From Eukaryota sp. TZLM1-RC (taxonomy: Eukaryota > Metamonada: BaSk clade), in contig JAUPSS010000008.1 in NCBI GenBank assembly GCA_040285825.1, positions 1,116,001-1,180,000 of the forward strand: a DNA stretch of 64,000 bases. The letters are read 5' to 3'. Position numbers and translations under genes: made by a program. The notes under the pieces were generated by a model that was not told where the DNA came from, did no database searches, and saw only the letters and a list, made by a program, of their open reading frames with translations. Below are positions 61,891 through 64,000 of this stretch, piece by piece; the stretch's first letter is position 1; each line of letters begins with the position of its first letter.

Positions 61891-63229
61891 ATACCTCATC
61901 AATTTCAATTTGAATAATTCAAGAGAAGGATTCTTCTTATTAAATGCATGTAAGTTTATCTTGAATCTCTTTCAAAGATTTCCTACCACTGCCTCCCTAC
62001 TGTCCTCACATGATAAAATCACTTTTTCATCAAAGGAAATTAGTGAGCTTTTTCTCTTCAATCTTAAAATTTCACAATACTTACTCACTTTCTTTTCTCA
62101 TATGCATTGCTGGAAGAAATTTAGAATAATACCTTTAGCTTCTCATAAAGGTTCTAAATTTATTGAGGTACCTTCACAAATTTTCCACTCTGTGAAAAAA
62201 TTTCCAATTATTGAAGGATCATCTTCCAAAACAAAGTTTATCAAAAATACATGTCTGAAACGAGTATTCAAACAATGTCCTTACCAAAAATTTAATATCA
62301 ACAGAAAAAGTTTGAAAAATAGATTTAACAAAATTTTATTGAAAACTAATGGTAATGAACTGCTTTTGACCTTTGAAGGTAAAAAAAATGACTCAGAAAA
62401 CACAGATGAGCTGGATGAACCACCGAAAAAGAAAAGAAGATCAAAAAATGAAATGAAAAGTGACCCTAATGCCAACAAAACCAGAGAAACACAGTTGAAG
62501 GGTACTAAAAAAATGCCCCGTCGAAGACGTAGACATCCAGTCGAAATTTTACCTGAAAGCCCCCTTATCGGCGTTGATCTTGGCCAATCAAGATTATGTG
62601 GTTACTTTTTAAATGATAATCAATGTGGAGTTATCCCTTGTCCAACTGGCAGAAGATACATGACAAAACCTTCACCCAGTAAACACTCTCCCAACCAATA
62701 TTCCGTTCAAAATTTCAACCAATATTTGAACCATTGGAATTTGGTCAGGAGGAAAGTGTATTTGGAAAGTAATCGCCAGAAATGGAAAATAATTAAATTT
62801 GATAACCGCAGACGAAAAGAGAGACGGTTCAGAGAGAGTTTCAACAAATTTCAAAGGTTGCCTGGACATCCTGAAAAACTCTACCTTGCTGTGGGTTCTG
62901 CTAATTTCCCTTCTCATTGCCGAAAAGTCAATCGATATGGATCAGCAAGGGCTTTCAGAAAATGGTTGTGTTATCAAAAGGACGTGAAGCACTTGTCAAC
63001 CAGTGAATTTAATACAAGCAAAATGTCAAGTTGTTGCATGGCCGAGAATATTCAAGCAGGCTCATGGCAGATGCGTATTTGTACTGAGTGTCAAATAGTA
63101 TATGACAGAGATATTTCCGCTGCAAAAAATATTCAAATTAAGAAAAAAGCGGAATTGTGGCCGGAACGATACATTTGCCCAGATGCTCTGCTGAGGAGAT
63201 GAATAGGGAACGTGAGCATACAGAAACTA

Positions 63230-63477
63230 AAACTTTTGAGACCGATCTACAAATGCCTTAGTAGCATTTGGTAGATCCACTTAGATACATCAAGTCGCGA
63301 GGCTTTGTTCTGTGAAAGCAGTAGGTGTATTTAAGTGAGGTAGCCCATTGATGAAGATCATGATTGTCTTTGTCAAATGATGCTACATGTCTCTTACAGC
63401 CTGTGAGTAGACATTGAGAAAGTTGAAAACAGGAGTGAATTTCACAGGGGAATGCATGATAAGTGAAATTCACAGTA
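63230..63477. repeat. Repeat R, copy 2
   Basis: Second copy of 53621-53870, including the GTGAATTTCAC / GTGAAATTCAC inverted repeat (63435-63445 and 63463-63473). It begins 8 bp after the end of the Fanzor-containing duplication. Confidence 0.75.
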
Positions 63478-64000
63478 TAACAACACTTTTTTCCGAAATC
63501 TGAAAGGTTCTGCTAGGGAACATAACTTATGGTTGTAATAATGACTACAGAGTACAGAAGCAATGGCTTTGTATGTGAACAGCATTGAAAAGAAAGTTCT
63601 ACTTCAGTTGTAAAGCGTAAATATATTATCATTGTGTTTTAAATAATAGTTTATGGCTATTTTGTGGCAAAAAATTTATTATTTTGGTTGCTAAAAACGA
63701 AAAATATCTGATATTGGTTAAAAAAAGGCAAGACCTCAACCCTTACATAATCCAGCACTTAACCCACTTAGCTAAAACCATCTTTTGTGATCAAAACGAG
63801 CTCATTGTGGATTAAAAGCTGAAAATCTGCTTCATCACCACTGATAAACAAAAAAGTTGTAAATTCACTTGGTTAGATCAAAGAATTATCAGTAAAAATT
63901 CAACGTGTGACTACTGAAGGGAACTAGTAGGGAGTAATCTAAAACTCGAGAGGAAAGTCACATTGCTGTAGGGAAGAAGAAACAGAGGGTGGTGAAGTGG
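63478..64000. other. AT-rich end of window, nothing recognised
   Basis: No frame, RNA or repeat that I can support. Confidence 0.4.

Larger units (their letters stand above)
60147..63202 (+). pseudogene. Fanzor copy C, intact halves split by an LTR element
   Basis: 60147-60794 and 61895-63202 are the two halves of one frame with no other lesion visible. The start is the ATG at 60147 (MSDTHSVSRVF), shared with copies A and B. The C-terminal part, from 62570 on, has GVDLGQS, a basic linker, YLAVGSANF, TSEFNTSKMSSCC, CTEC and YDRDISAAKNI. Copy C has TCA where copy A has TGA. Upstream lies the conserved leader (59990-60125). The element insertion at a ...LEY codon region ends the N-terminal product with CCC. 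About 20 bp after the stop the duplicated block ends, then repeat R follows. Confidence 0.88.
58801..63222. repeat. Segmental duplication, copy 2 (inverted; interrupted by LTR element)
   Basis: Reverse-complement counterpart of 2271-5588. Contains the CCT6 fragment (plus), the RCC1 fragment (minus) and Fanzor copy C (plus). The extra 1.1 kb at 60795-61894 is the gag-only LTR element with its target duplication, which therefore inserted after the duplication. Confidence 0.85.

Noticed and set aside
63258-63473. 71-codon minus frame in repeat R copy 2
   Set aside because: The other copy of the repeat has a stop in this frame, so coding is unlikely.
1-64000. Alternative genetic code with TAA and TAG as Gln
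   Set aside because: Intact genes end with TAA (V-ATPase, CSN6-like) and TAG or TGA (others), and V-ATPase has no internal in-frame TAA or TAG. Two Gln-to-stop cases are better explained as pseudogene lesions.

Overview
This window is nuclear DNA of a unicellular eukaryote. Evidence for this is a pair of core histone genes, a V-ATPase a subunit, a Rab-type GTPase, a CSN6-like MPN protein, chaperonin (CCT6) and RCC1 gene fragments, Ty3/gypsy and non-LTR retrotransposons, Fanzor (eukaryotic TnpB-like) elements, and a 28-nt GT-AG intron seen in both members of a paralogue pair. All three standard stop codons end real genes, so the code looks standard. The DNA is AT-rich and almost all host genes are single-exon. 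I cannot name the genus; the compact genes, very short intron and cysteine-rich surface protein would suit a free-living protist, possibly an anaerobic excavate, but that is a guess.

Layout. 1-1287: end of a GCC2/GCC3-type cysteine-rich membrane protein. 1592-2234: hAT-like terminal inverted repeat element. 2271-5588: a cassette with a Fanzor gene (copy A), a 5' RCC1 fragment and a 3' CCT6 fragment; the same cassette recurs inverted at 58801-63222 (Fanzor copy C). 5601-6936: two host genes. 7455-15110: layered mobile DNA: a LINE2 scrap, a GC-richer orphan pseudogene, a decayed LINE1, a decayed Ty3-A1, another LINE2 scrap. 15635-16376: pseudogene copy of the membrane protein encoded intact at 25373-26117. 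16480-24990: LINE2 copies, Ty3-B and a DNA-transposon relic. 26118-32640: scraps and Fanzor copy B. 32641-39785: a 7.1-kb Ty3-C element with both LTRs. 40003-48277: host genes (CSN6-like, Rab-like, a membrane-anchored pseudo-phosphatase) separated by nested LINEs. 48540-53575: LINE1 plus Ty3-A2. 53928-58782: V-ATPase a subunit, damaged H2B/H2A pair, two membrane proteins.

The main story is an arena of interacting mobile elements. Three Fanzor copies are each disabled in a different way: A by one nonsense codon, B by truncation plus an LTR element, C by an LTR element alone. The element that hit B and C is a tiny (1.1 kb) gag-only LTR retrotransposon with 137-bp LTRs and 4-bp target duplications. 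The complete LTR elements Ty3-B and Ty3-C start gag ten codons inside the 5' LTR and end pol inside the 3' LTR, leaving essentially no untranslated leader. All Ty3 families here end integrase with a divergent chromodomain-like segment, and Ty3-B carries about 550 extra residues between RNase H and integrase.
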